Shown piece by piece: positions 14,358 through 22,313 of a stretch of 25,434 bases of DNA. Under the pieces are notes generated by a model, which made no database searches, had not been told where the DNA came from, and worked only from the letters and a program-made list of their open reading frames with translations. Location: NCBI GenBank assembly GCA_038062935.1, contig JBBTWG010000040.1:1-25434 (forward strand), written 5' to 3'. The DNA is from JBBTWG01 sp038062935 (GTDB taxonomy: Bacteria > Patescibacteriota > Gracilibacteria > UBA1369 > UBA12463). The number at the start of each line of letters is the position of its first letter. Position 1 is the stretch's first letter. The translations under genes were made by a program, and so were the position numbers.

Positions 14358-16463
14358 TTAGGAAGGAGGTGTAGAAGGAGAAGCGGGAGGTACAGACGAA
14401 GGAGTACCAGCCACTTGAGTCACTGGTTGTTCGGGAGGCAGAAATTGAGTTCCTTTGCAAAGCACTGTCTCTTTCGGAAGAACAGTTCCTTGTGCAAGTT
14501 TCACATCGGAATAAACCTTTCCACCCTCATACTGCTCAGTGCCTTTGCCAGGAGTAAAAATACTGATGTCATCCGGAAAAATAATCTTCGACGCCAGAAC
14601 CGGTTTCGAAAGCGTCACACCTTCACGAAGCTCCAGATCTGTCTTGAAAGGCTCCAGTTTTGTGGCCATCGCCATCGCAGCAAGTTCCGATCCTTTGACT
14701 TTTTTATTATCCAGATCAAACATTCCACCAGTAGCCTTCGTAACAAAACCTTTAACAGTATCAGGAAAACCAGCCAATGCAGGGAATTTCCTTGAAAGTT
14801 TTTCCATCATCGCTTTGCCTTTTCCAACACCGAAAATACCAAGCATCAAATGTCCAAAAAAGTCTTTTCCACTCACAGCATCAGCAAATTGCTTCTTGTC
14901 TCCATCGAAAAGCGTCTTGAAAAGAATTCCACCCATTCCGGTTTCCGAGAGCTGATCCACTTGCGAAGCAATATCTTCTTTTTTCCCTTCCAAATCTTTT
15001 TTCATTTTCTCTTCAGCACCCTTAATAATACTCACAACAGAAGCCCCGGTCGCATTGATCACTACACCCTCATTCCCATCAAAAGAAAAATCAATCTTCA
15101 TATCTCGACGCTGTTCTTCAGTAACATAGTTCGGATTAATAAGGATACCCTGATGGAATCGTGCAATCGCAAGTTCGACCTGTGGCATCAACTGTTTCGC
15201 ACGTGCCGTAGCGGCCTGTTCACGCTTCTCGCTCGTCAAATCAGTACTCACGGGTGGCAATAGAGCCAAAATTTTGTCGTGAAGTTCTGTGGCCGTAGCA
15301 GTACTAGGAGGAAACGAATAATGAAAATCTTTTTTATTTTTCAAAAGTGTTTCTGCGAGTTTTGCAAGACCAGCCTCGGTTGGAGCCGAGGTGGCTGCCT
15401 TGACCGCAACCTGCTGTTTTTCTGCAGGAGAAAGACTGTCTGTTAATTTCATGACCTCTACTTTGGCAGCCTCATCAGACTGAATAAGATTGCTTTTCCA
15501 GAGAGCAGCATTCAGAACAAAAGTTTTATTAGCATTCACGGGCTTCGCAGGATCAGCAGGCTGCGCTGGATTCACGAGCGCCAGAGAAACATCCATCACA
15601 CGAAGTCTCGGAAGATCCTTCTCATCCGTATATCGAAGCGCATAAATTTTATTACCTGATAAACGAAATTTATACGAACCCGCATGATCCAAACCTTGTT
15701 CGGAAAGCACGCGAAGAGAGTCCGGATTTAATTTTTGCCAAGATTCAGAGGAACCCTTGAGTGAATCCACGAACTTGCGAGACTCTTTGAAAAAATCCTG
15801 AGTAATATTCTTGCGCTGAGCACTTTCAAGACCAGCAACGCTCTGAGCACCAGTCAAAATATCATAATCCAAAGAAAAAGTAAGGACATCAGTCTCTAAT
15901 TTCGCAAGCTGCTCCTGAGAAATAGAATTATCTCGAACATCTGATCGAAGTTCAGTAAAAATCTTCTCCAAAGTTTTCAAAAAATCACCAGTACCACGAA
16001 TTACCTCATCACTACCACTCGTATCCACAACAGCCCAAGTACCAGTAGTTTCAGGAACTGCATAAAATCCCAATGTTTTAGCCACTTTACCATCCTCATT
16101 ATCATCCGTCAGCACCTTACGCATCTTCTGATAATCAGGGACACCATCAGTCAAAAGTTCTTTGTAAGGAACAGAAAAATAGCGCCGAATCAGACGATAA
16201 AGAGCATAATCACCTTTATCAACAGCCAAAATATTCACATTCTCTTTCAAGCCAGCATCAGGATTTTCCGTTTTCATCCAGTCAGCAACAATTTTTCCTT
16301 TCCCAACCTGATCGCTCAAACCATCCGTTGCGACATCAATTCGAAGACTCTTCAATTGCGCCGCAGGCGGTACAGGACCACTTTCTTTCAGTCGCTCCAA
16401 AGGCGGCTTAGGAGCCTCAGGAGGAGTTTCGAAGCAAAATCGTTGATAAAACCAAAGAGACAT
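14358..16463 (-). CDS. Large protein of unknown function, Pro/Ser-rich ends
   Basis: About 701 residues, not recognised. After MSLWFYQRF comes a Pro-rich segment (TPPEAPKPPLERLK). The central part is mixed alpha/beta and charged, with ATGASVVSIIKGAEEK and a Gly/Phe-rich FFGHLMLGIFGVGKG near the last third. The end has short beta-like repeats (VTLSKPVL, VKLAQGTVLPKETVL) and a Pro/Ser/Thr-rich tail. There is no clear signal peptide or transmembrane helix. The frame extends 37 codons further upstream with a hydrophobic N-terminus, but a TTGCAA-17-TATAAT promoter lies inside that extension and would start transcription about 27 nt before the ATG at 16463, so I chose the latter. It heads the transcript that includes the 1084-residue gene. 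Confidence 0.75.
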   Translation of the reverse strand: MSLWFYQRFCFETPPEAPKPPLERLKESGPVPPAAQLKSLRIDVATDGLSDQVGKGKIVADWMKTENPDAGLKENVNILAVDKGDYALYRLIRRYFSVPYKELLTDGVPDYQKMRKVLTDDNEDGKVAKTLGFYAVPETTGTWAVVDTSGSDEVIRGTGDFLKTLEKIFTELRSDVRDNSISQEQLAKLETDVLTFSLDYDILTGAQSVAGLESAQRKNITQDFFKESRKFVDSLKGSSESWQKLNPDSLRVLSEQGLDHAGSYKFRLSGNKIYALRYTDEKDLPRLRVMDVSLALVNPAQPADPAKPVNANKTFVLNAALWKSNLIQSDEAAKVEVMKLTDSLSPAEKQQVAVKAATSAPTEAGLAKLAETLLKNKKDFHYSFPPSTATATELHDKILALLPPVSTDLTSEKREQAATARAKQLMPQVELAIARFHQGILINPNYVTEEQRRDMKIDFSFDGNEGVVINATGASVVSIIKGAEEKMKKDLEGKKEDIASQVDQLSETGMGGILFKTLFDGDKKQFADAVSGKDFFGHLMLGIFGVGKGKAMMEKLSRKFPALAGFPDTVKGFVTKATGGMFDLDNKKVKGSELAAMAMATKLEPFKTDLELREGVTLSKPVLASKIIFPDDISIFTPGKGTEQYEGGKVYSDVKLAQGTVLPKETVLCKGTQFLPPEQPVTQVAGTPSSVPPASPSTPPS

Positions 16464-16496
16464 AGATGTGTTTTTATTTTTCGAACCGATCACATC

Positions 16497-16525
16497 ATTA
16501 TACCTCAAAATCAAACTTTTTGCAA
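16497..16525 (-). promoter_or_regulatory. Sigma70-type promoter of the large-protein operon
   Basis: On the minus strand TTGCAA (16525-16520), a 17-bp spacer and a perfect TATAAT (16502-16497). The predicted transcription start is near 16490, leaving a leader of about 27 nt, longer than for most genes here. It decides the start of the 701-residue protein. Confidence 0.7.
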
Positions 16526-16590
16526 ACAAACAGACCAGGCAAAAAACCACAACCAAGGCATCAAAAAAATTCAAACAAAGCTAAAATATA

Positions 16591-16651
16591 AATTTCAGTC
16601 AATCAAACGAGCCGAAATTGACAAATTTCAGTCAGCCAAGTATACTGAAAT
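16591..16651. promoter_or_regulatory. Operator-like repeats at the AAA ATPase promoter
   Basis: AATTTCAGTCA occurs twice as a direct repeat (16591-16601 and 16624-16634), offset by 33 bp, about three helical turns. ATTTCAGT of the second copy (16625-16632) also forms an 8-bp inverted repeat with ACTGAAAT (16644-16651), centred on the -10 region. The arrangement suits a dimeric repressor covering the spacer, -10 and start codon. Confidence 0.55.
16618..16646 (+). promoter_or_regulatory. Near-consensus promoter of the AAA ATPase gene (leaderless)
   Basis: TTGACA (16618-16623), a 17-bp spacer and TATACT (16641-16646), followed by GAAATC and the ATG at 16653. This is the strongest promoter match in the window, and the 6-nt gap puts the transcription start at the ATG. 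Confidence 0.8.
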
Positions 16652-16652
16652 C

Positions 16653-17780
16653 ATGAAAATACAAAGAATCTATGAACCACTAGACGCATATATTGAAGCA
16701 GGAAAAGTACTCGTAATTTACGGACCACGACAAATTGGGAAAACAACAATCGTGCAAAACTTTCTCGCAACCACACGACTCAAATACAAATTTGAGACAG
16801 GCGATGATCTCAGAATTCAGGATCTCCTAGGAAGCCAAAATCTGAAAACAATACTCGATTTCATCGAAGGCTACGAATTGCTCGTAATCGACGAAGCGCA
16901 AAAAATTCCGAACATTGGAACTGCGCTGAAAATAATCGTAGATCACATTCCAAAAATCCGGATTATCGCAACAGGATCATCATCATTTGAACTGGCAGGA
17001 CAGATCGGAGAGCCACTCACAGGACGAAAAAATACGATGAATCTCTATTCCATCAGCCAGCAGGAACTCAAAAAAACTCACAACGAACACGAACTCAAGA
17101 AAGACATCGAAGAATATCTCATTTTCGGAAGTTACCCGGAAATCATCACAACAAAAACAAAAGAGGAAAAAATAAAAAAACTGGAAGAAATCACCTATTC
17201 ATACCTCCTGAAAGACATTCTCGAATTTGACCGCATCAAAAACTCAAAAATATTATTGGATCTCCTGGCACTCATAAGTTTCCAAATTGGAAACGAAGTG
17301 TCACTGACAGAAATCGGAAGACAACTCGGAATGAATCACAATACCGTAAGCCGTTATCTCGATCTCCTGGAAAAATCTTTCATTCTCTTCGAAGTGCGCG
17401 GTTTTAGCAGAAATTTACGAAAAGAAATCACTAAAAAAAGCAAATTTTATTTTTACGACAACGGAATCCGAAACGCTATCATTGCAAATTTCAACAAATC
17501 TGAAATACGAAACGACATAGGTCAACTCTGGGAAAATTTTATTTTCATGGAACGCCTCAAAAAACGCGCATACCAGAATATATCGGGAAATGTATATTTC
17601 TGGAGAACGTGGGATCAAAAGGAGATCGACATCATCGAAGAACGCGAAGGAAAATTATTCGGTTACGAATGCAAGTGGTCAGACAAGAAAACAAAGGCAC
17701 CGAAAGATTGGCTTGAAAACTACAAAAATGCTTCATTCGAGGTCATTACACAGGAAAACTATCTCAAGTTCATTACATAA
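16653..17780 (+). CDS. AAA ATPase with C-terminal DUF4143 domain
   Basis: A 375-residue protein of the AAA_14/DUF4143 family, often found as a stand-alone accessory gene of unknown role. Walker A is YGPRQIGKTT at about residues 23-32 and Walker B is LLVIDEAQKI. ATGSSSFEL is the sensor region, followed by GRKNTMNLYSISQQEL. A winged-helix-like stretch (LTEIGRQLGMNHNTVSRYLDLLEKS) precedes the nuclease-like end with QKEIDIIEE and GYECKW, the D...ExK pattern of PD-(D/E)XK-fold domains. The frame is open far upstream, but the ATG at 16653 is fixed by the promoter and by the normal family N-terminus. It is convergent with the M16 protease gene with no gap between their stop codons. The Lys/Ile-rich composition hints at a different history from the neighbours. 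Confidence 0.9.
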   Translation: MKIQRIYEPLDAYIEAGKVLVIYGPRQIGKTTIVQNFLATTRLKYKFETGDDLRIQDLLGSQNLKTILDFIEGYELLVIDEAQKIPNIGTALKIIVDHIPKIRIIATGSSSFELAGQIGEPLTGRKNTMNLYSISQQELKKTHNEHELKKDIEEYLIFGSYPEIITTKTKEEKIKKLEEITYSYLLKDILEFDRIKNSKILLDLLALISFQIGNEVSLTEIGRQLGMNHNTVSRYLDLLEKSFILFEVRGFSRNLRKEITKKSKFYFYDNGIRNAIIANFNKSEIRNDIGQLWENFIFMERLKKRAYQNISGNVYFWRTWDQKEIDIIEEREGKLFGYECKWSDKKTKAPKDWLENYKNASFEVITQENYLKFIT

Positions 17781-19046
17781 TTATCCCAAAAACTTCGTAA
17801 ACTGCGCCTCATCCTCATAAGGCCCAATCACCGAAATAAACATTTTCTCTCTGACGAAAAACTGCTTCGCCAATCGCAACAAATCCTCCGCCGTCACTTT
17901 CTCAATCTCCTCCAGAAGTTCGTCCGGAGTTCGAATTTTTCCATAAAGCACATCATATTTCCCGAGGAGATGAGCATATTCTTCACAGTCTTCCAATTTC
18001 AAAATCGTTTTTCCTTTGATGTATTCTTTCGCTTTTCGAAGCTCTTTTTCTGGAACTAATTCCTGTGTCACCTTGTCGTACTCTCCGATCACCGCGGCAA
18101 GCGCGTCATCAATCCGTTTCACGTCCACTCCAGCGTTCGTCGTAAAAAGCCCACTATCCGTGAAACCGTCGACCGAAGAATGGGTGTAATATGCCAAACC
18201 TTTGTCCTCGCGCACCGACATGAACATGCGTGAGCTCATGCCACCACCGAGGATGACACTGAGAACTTTCATCGCAGCATAATCAGGATCCGCTTCAGAA
18301 ACCATCGGAAAACCAACACAAATATGAGATTGTTCAGTTTTTTTTGTTCGGAGGAAGACACGTTTTTCCGCAACGTGCAGCTGTAAATCTTTATGAGAAT
18401 ACGCTTGCTTTTTATTTGGCAATTCTGCAAAAAATTTCTGCACTTTCTCCACCATCGCTTCATGCGTCACATTCCCAGTGATGATCACGACGAGATTATC
18501 CGGAGTATAGAGCTCGCTCTGATACTTCTGAAAATCCTCCTGTTTGAGAGAAAAAATCACATCGTGAGTTCCGACCTGATCCCAACCCATCGGCTGATCG
18601 CCATACACCAGTTTCTCGAAGTCCCAACCAATCTGATACATCGGCGTATCGAGATACATATTATATTCTTCCCAGATCACATTTCGTTCTTTATCAATTT
18701 CCACCGAATCATGTTTTGCATGAATCAGCATATCCGAAAGCACATCGAGCGATGTATCGATATGATCAGCGTTCGCTTTCACATAATACCCCACATATTC
18801 TTTGCCAGTGAACGCATTGAAATCCCCTCCCATGCCATCAATCGTCTCAGAAACAGCTCTGGAAGTCGGATATTTCTTCGCCCCTTTGAAGAACATATGT
18901 TCCAAAAAGTGAGAAATACCATTGATTTCTTTGGTCTCATAACGCGATCCAGCACCCACAAGGATCAACACAGTCGCAGCTTTGGTAGAAGCCAAAGTTT
19001 GCGTCACGAGCCGAAGTCCATTTGGGAAAATAGTCTTTTGAAACAT
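17781..19046 (-). CDS. M16 family zinc metalloprotease (pitrilysin/processing-peptidase type)
   Basis: A 421-residue single-unit M16 peptidase. The inverted zinc motif HFLEH (HxxEH), within ISHFLEHMFFKG, and the distal Glu in NVIWEEYNMY are intact, so it should be catalytically active. IDGMGGDFNAFTGKEYVGYYVKA and the C-terminal GLAYYTHSSVDGF (R/Y motif region) also fit. Family members degrade short peptides or process precursors, and the substrate here is unknown. I chose the Met at 19046 (MFQKTIFPNGLRLV), which matches the family N-terminus; another ATG lies six codons upstream at 19064. The gene is divergent from the penicillin-binding protein gene. Confidence 0.92.
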   Translation of the reverse strand: MFQKTIFPNGLRLVTQTLASTKAATVLILVGAGSRYETKEINGISHFLEHMFFKGAKKYPTSRAVSETIDGMGGDFNAFTGKEYVGYYVKANADHIDTSLDVLSDMLIHAKHDSVEIDKERNVIWEEYNMYLDTPMYQIGWDFEKLVYGDQPMGWDQVGTHDVIFSLKQEDFQKYQSELYTPDNLVVIITGNVTHEAMVEKVQKFFAELPNKKQAYSHKDLQLHVAEKRVFLRTKKTEQSHICVGFPMVSEADPDYAAMKVLSVILGGGMSSRMFMSVREDKGLAYYTHSSVDGFTDSGLFTTNAGVDVKRIDDALAAVIGEYDKVTQELVPEKELRKAKEYIKGKTILKLEDCEEYAHLLGKYDVLYGKIRTPDELLEEIEKVTAEDLLRLAKQFFVREKMFISVIGPYEDEAQFTKFLG

Positions 19047-19106
19047 CGAGGAGGACACTAGCATTCGAGAAAAATCGAATCAATAGAATTTCTGGAGGAA
19101 AAAATC

Positions 19107-19112
19107 TATAAT
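19107..19112 (+). promoter_or_regulatory. -10 box of the penicillin-binding protein gene
   Basis: A perfect TATAAT ends 14 nt before the ATG at 19127, giving a leader of about 7-8 nt. No TGn extension and no clear -35. A GGAGG lies upstream of this box, so it would not be in the mRNA and cannot act as a ribosome binding site for this start. Confidence 0.55.
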
Positions 19113-19126
19113 GCTCCAGCTTCCAT

Positions 19127-21424
19127 ATGCAATCCCGAAGACCCAAAAAACCGATCGACCGAAACAAAGTCATGCTCATCATTTATGGGCTTATTGGAAG
19201 TATCATCGGAATTCGACTCTTCGTTCTACAAGTTGTAGAAGGCAATTATTATCGGGCAATAGCAGCAAAAGAGCATGCGGGCTACACCGAACTTCCTGCA
19301 CGACGTGGCGAAATTTACATCAAAGATTATCACAACGGCGATATTTTCCGCATCGCAACAAACACCACATTGTCCCTCTTCTACGCCGATCCCACGCTCG
19401 TCAAAAATCCGCAAAAGGTCGTCGACACATTCGCGCCACTCCTTTTCGACGAAAAAGAAGCTCAGGAACTCGATCGAGAAAGGCTCAACGAAATCAGCAA
19501 AAAACTCGATCCAACTCTCACAGAAGAAGACAAGAAAAAAGCACTCACGCCGAAAACTTTAGAAGAAATGCAAAAACAGTTTCGAGATGACATGTTCACA
19601 AAAATCACAGCAGTAGGTCGTTCTACAATTATTCTCGGAACACAGATTGACGCAGCAGTCATAGAAAAAATTCAAAAAAGAGGTCTCACAGGAATCAATG
19701 CACGTGACGGACAGGTCGTCCTCTATCCAGAAAAAATTCCGAACATCGACGCCATCGCCAGTATTTTGGCAGACGATCTGGACATGAGCACCGCACAAAT
19801 TATCAAAATTGTGAACACCAAAAACCGTTACGTCGTGCTGAAAAAGAAGATCGACCCGACGATCTCGCAGCAGATGAAAGACATTCTCAAAAAAGATAGA
19901 ACAAAATCCTCGGAAGGAGAAAAATTGTATGCCGGAGTCAATCTGCAGGAAGAATATTATCGCTTCTATCCCGAAGGATCACTCGCTGCAAATATGGTGG
20001 GATACGTGAATAATCTCGGCAATGGTCTCTATGGCATCGAGGGTCGATTCAACACACAGCTCAAAGGAAAAAATGGGATTTTCCAAACAAAAAAAGACAG
20101 CATCGGAAGACAAATAACGGTAGGAGAAAGCCTCATTCAGCCAGCCGTAAACGGCGATGACATCGTGCTCACCATCGACCGATCCATCCAAATGGAGCTC
20201 GACCAACTCCTCGCACAAACAACAAAAAATACTGGCGCCCTCGGTGGCCAGGCCATCATTATCGATCCCAAAACAGGAAAAATCCTGGCCATGTCTCACT
20301 ATCCCACATTTGATCCCAATAATTATGGAACCGTTTTCGAAAAAGAAATCGTCAACTTCAAACCAGAAGAAATAGAAAATCTCAAAGTCGTCGACGAAAA
20401 AGCAGGACAATATTCTCTTCTGATCAACAAAGAAACAGGTGAAAAAATTCTTGTCTTCAAAGAAACAAAATTAGATGGAACCACAATTTACAAAAAATAT
20501 AAAAATAATATGGGTCCAGAAGCCTACCAAAATAAAATCGTCGGATGGGATTACGAGCCTGGATCTGTCTTCAAGGCCATCGCCATGTCCGCTGCGATCG
20601 ACGACAAAGACGTGACACCACAAACAATGTTCAACGACATTGGTCCCGTCAAAACTGACGAATACGAAATCAAAAACGCAACCGGAAAGTACTTCGGTCT
20701 CATCAACATGAAAACCGTTCTAGAAAAATCTCTCAACACCGGCATGGCATTCGTAGCACGCAAAATGGGAAAAAATCTTTTCTACAATTACATCAAAAGA
20801 TATGGGTTCGGAACACTCACCGATATCGAATTTGATGACGAACACACAGGAAAAATAAAACCGTACACGCAATGGGCAGAGTCAGAACTCATCACCTACA
20901 CATTCGGACAAGGTCTCACTGTCACACCAATCCAAATGGTCAATTCCTACGCAGCCATCGCAAATAATGGACTTATGATGCAGCCATACATCGTCGAAGA
21001 AATCCGCCAAAAAGACGGAAAAGTCATCAAAACCGAACCACATGCCGTCCAACAAGTCATCTCACAAGAAACAGCACAAATCATGAAAGCGATGCTCACC
21101 AGCGCCGTAGAAAACGGCGTTGCCCAACATGCCGGCGTCGAAGGCCACTACCTCGCGGCAAAAACAGGAACAGCACAGACCTATTACAAAGGAAAACCGC
21201 TCCTGGGAGCCGGAACCACCATAGTAAACATCGTTGGATTCGGACCAATAGATGACCCCAAATTCACCATCCTCATCAAACTCGACAAGCCAAAACAAAG
21301 TGAGTGGGCAGACGCTACAGCCGCACCAATGTTCTCCAAACTCGCCGCTTTTCTCTTCGATTATTTCAACATCCCACCAGACAAAAAAGGTGGAGGAAGT
21401 AGCGGACCAGTGGGAGTGGAATAA
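19127..21424 (+). CDS. Class B penicillin-binding protein (PBP2/FtsI transpeptidase)
   Basis: A 765-residue peptidoglycan DD-transpeptidase anchored by one N-terminal transmembrane helix (about residues 15-35, LIIYGLIGSIIGIRLFVLQV) with the bulk outside. The RRGEIYIKD segment and following region form the PBP dimerisation domain. The transpeptidase domain has all three active-site motifs: SVFK (SxxK with the nucleophilic Ser) in YEPGSVFKAIAM, SLN in LEKSLNTGMAF, and KTGT in AAKTGTAQ. Length and layout fit FtsI/PBP2. Without ftsW, rodA or other division genes nearby I cannot tell septal from elongation type. It ends in a Gly/Ser-rich tail. The gene is convergent with trhO, 13 nt apart. Confidence 0.93.
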   Translation: MQSRRPKKPIDRNKVMLIIYGLIGSIIGIRLFVLQVVEGNYYRAIAAKEHAGYTELPARRGEIYIKDYHNGDIFRIATNTTLSLFYADPTLVKNPQKVVDTFAPLLFDEKEAQELDRERLNEISKKLDPTLTEEDKKKALTPKTLEEMQKQFRDDMFTKITAVGRSTIILGTQIDAAVIEKIQKRGLTGINARDGQVVLYPEKIPNIDAIASILADDLDMSTAQIIKIVNTKNRYVVLKKKIDPTISQQMKDILKKDRTKSSEGEKLYAGVNLQEEYYRFYPEGSLAANMVGYVNNLGNGLYGIEGRFNTQLKGKNGIFQTKKDSIGRQITVGESLIQPAVNGDDIVLTIDRSIQMELDQLLAQTTKNTGALGGQAIIIDPKTGKILAMSHYPTFDPNNYGTVFEKEIVNFKPEEIENLKVVDEKAGQYSLLINKETGEKILVFKETKLDGTTIYKKYKNNMGPEAYQNKIVGWDYEPGSVFKAIAMSAAIDDKDVTPQTMFNDIGPVKTDEYEIKNATGKYFGLINMKTVLEKSLNTGMAFVARKMGKNLFYNYIKRYGFGTLTDIEFDDEHTGKIKPYTQWAESELITYTFGQGLTVTPIQMVNSYAAIANNGLMMQPYIVEEIRQKDGKVIKTEPHAVQQVISQETAQIMKAMLTSAVENGVAQHAGVEGHYLAAKTGTAQTYYKGKPLLGAGTTIVNIVGFGPIDDPKFTILIKLDKPKQSEWADATAAPMFSKLAAFLFDYFNIPPDKKGGGSSGPVGVE

Positions 21425-21437
21425 ATGCCCAAACTAA

Positions 21438-22313
21438 TCACGCTGTCACCACCTCCTTCTCGCAATACGCTTTTCCATCTTCCGCAAGGCACTTTTCACA
21501 GCACAAAAAGTGCATATGACAGGCCAGATTTTGACAATTCACATAATGGTCCGTCGGCACATCGCACTTCTGGCAACGCCCAATAATTTCATGCGGAACA
21601 GTATCGCTCTCGAATTTCATCACAATTCTCTTATCAAAAACATAGAGCGAACCTTTGAAATGCTCATTCGGATATTTCTCCATATATGTCACGATGCCGC
21701 CGTAGAGTTGATACACATCATTGAAACCATTTTGCACCAGAAATCCAGAAGCCTTCTCGCAACGCACACCACCCGTACACACCGTCACCACCGTTTTATT
21801 TTTCAGAGATTCCAGTTCCGGAAGCACTTTCGGCACATCACGGAAATTTTCCAAATTCGGAAATAACGACCCCTCGAAACGCCCAACCTTGTACTCATAA
21901 TCGTTGCGCATGTCGACAATATAAAATTCTTTTCCGGAAAGAATCCATTCATGAAGTTCCTCCGCTTTCAAATATTTCCCCGTCACCCGCGTCGGACTGA
22001 AATCCTGTTCACCCAGATGCATCGAAACAATTTCTGATCGCGCCTTCACGGATAATCTCGGAAATGCAGCGCCCGTCCCCACACTCCGCTTGATATCCAT
22101 ATCAGCAAAACGAGGATCATTTTTCAAAATCCGCGCATACTCTTCAGTATCTTCCGTGCGACCTTCAACCGTACCATTGAGGCCTTCCTGCGCCACAATA
22201 ATCCGTCCCTTCAAATTCAATTTCTCACAAAGCACACGATGCTCATCCCGAAAATATTCAGGATTCTCGACAGTCACATATTTGTAATAAAGCAATACCT
22301 GGAATTCACTCAT
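21438..22313 (-). CDS. trhO: tRNA uridine 5-hydroxylase, rhodanese family (UPF0176)
   Basis: TrhO/YceA family, which uses O2 to make 5-hydroxyuridine at the wobble position of certain tRNAs. From the ATG at 22313 the protein is 291 residues. The N-terminal acylphosphatase-like domain has QVLLYYKYV and GRIIVAQEGLNGTVEG. The rhodanese domain (about 115-220) includes FYIVDMRNDYEY and the active-site loop VCTGGVRCEKASGF with its Cys. The C-terminal region has a Cys-rich cluster (CQKCDVP, CHMHFLCCEKC) that may bind zinc. The frame is open 12 codons upstream, but an extended -10 lies 7 nt before this ATG and the family begins here. Its start overlaps the ung stop by 8 nt. Confidence 0.92.
   Translation of the reverse strand: MSEFQVLLYYKYVTVENPEYFRDEHRVLCEKLNLKGRIIVAQEGLNGTVEGRTEDTEEYARILKNDPRFADMDIKRSVGTGAAFPRLSVKARSEIVSMHLGEQDFSPTRVTGKYLKAEELHEWILSGKEFYIVDMRNDYEYKVGRFEGSLFPNLENFRDVPKVLPELESLKNKTVVTVCTGGVRCEKASGFLVQNGFNDVYQLYGGIVTYMEKYPNEHFKGSLYVFDKRIVMKFESDTVPHEIIGRCQKCDVPTDHYVNCQNLACHMHFLCCEKCLAEDGKAYCEKEVVTA

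Noticed and set aside
16464..16574. N-terminal extension (37 codons) of the 701-residue protein with a signal-like hydrophobic segment
   Set aside because: The TTGCAA-17-TATAAT promoter lies inside it, so it would not be in the mRNA. An additional upstream promoter would revive it.
16356..16652. Upstream extension of the AAA ATPase frame by 99 codons
   Set aside because: It overlaps the start of the divergent 701-residue gene and both promoters; the consensus promoter and family N-terminus place the start at 16653.
19111..19590. 159-codon plus-strand frame preceded by GGAGG
   Set aside because: It is an out-of-frame shadow of the penicillin-binding protein, with Arg/His/Ser-rich low-quality sequence; the GGAGG is upstream of the -10 box.
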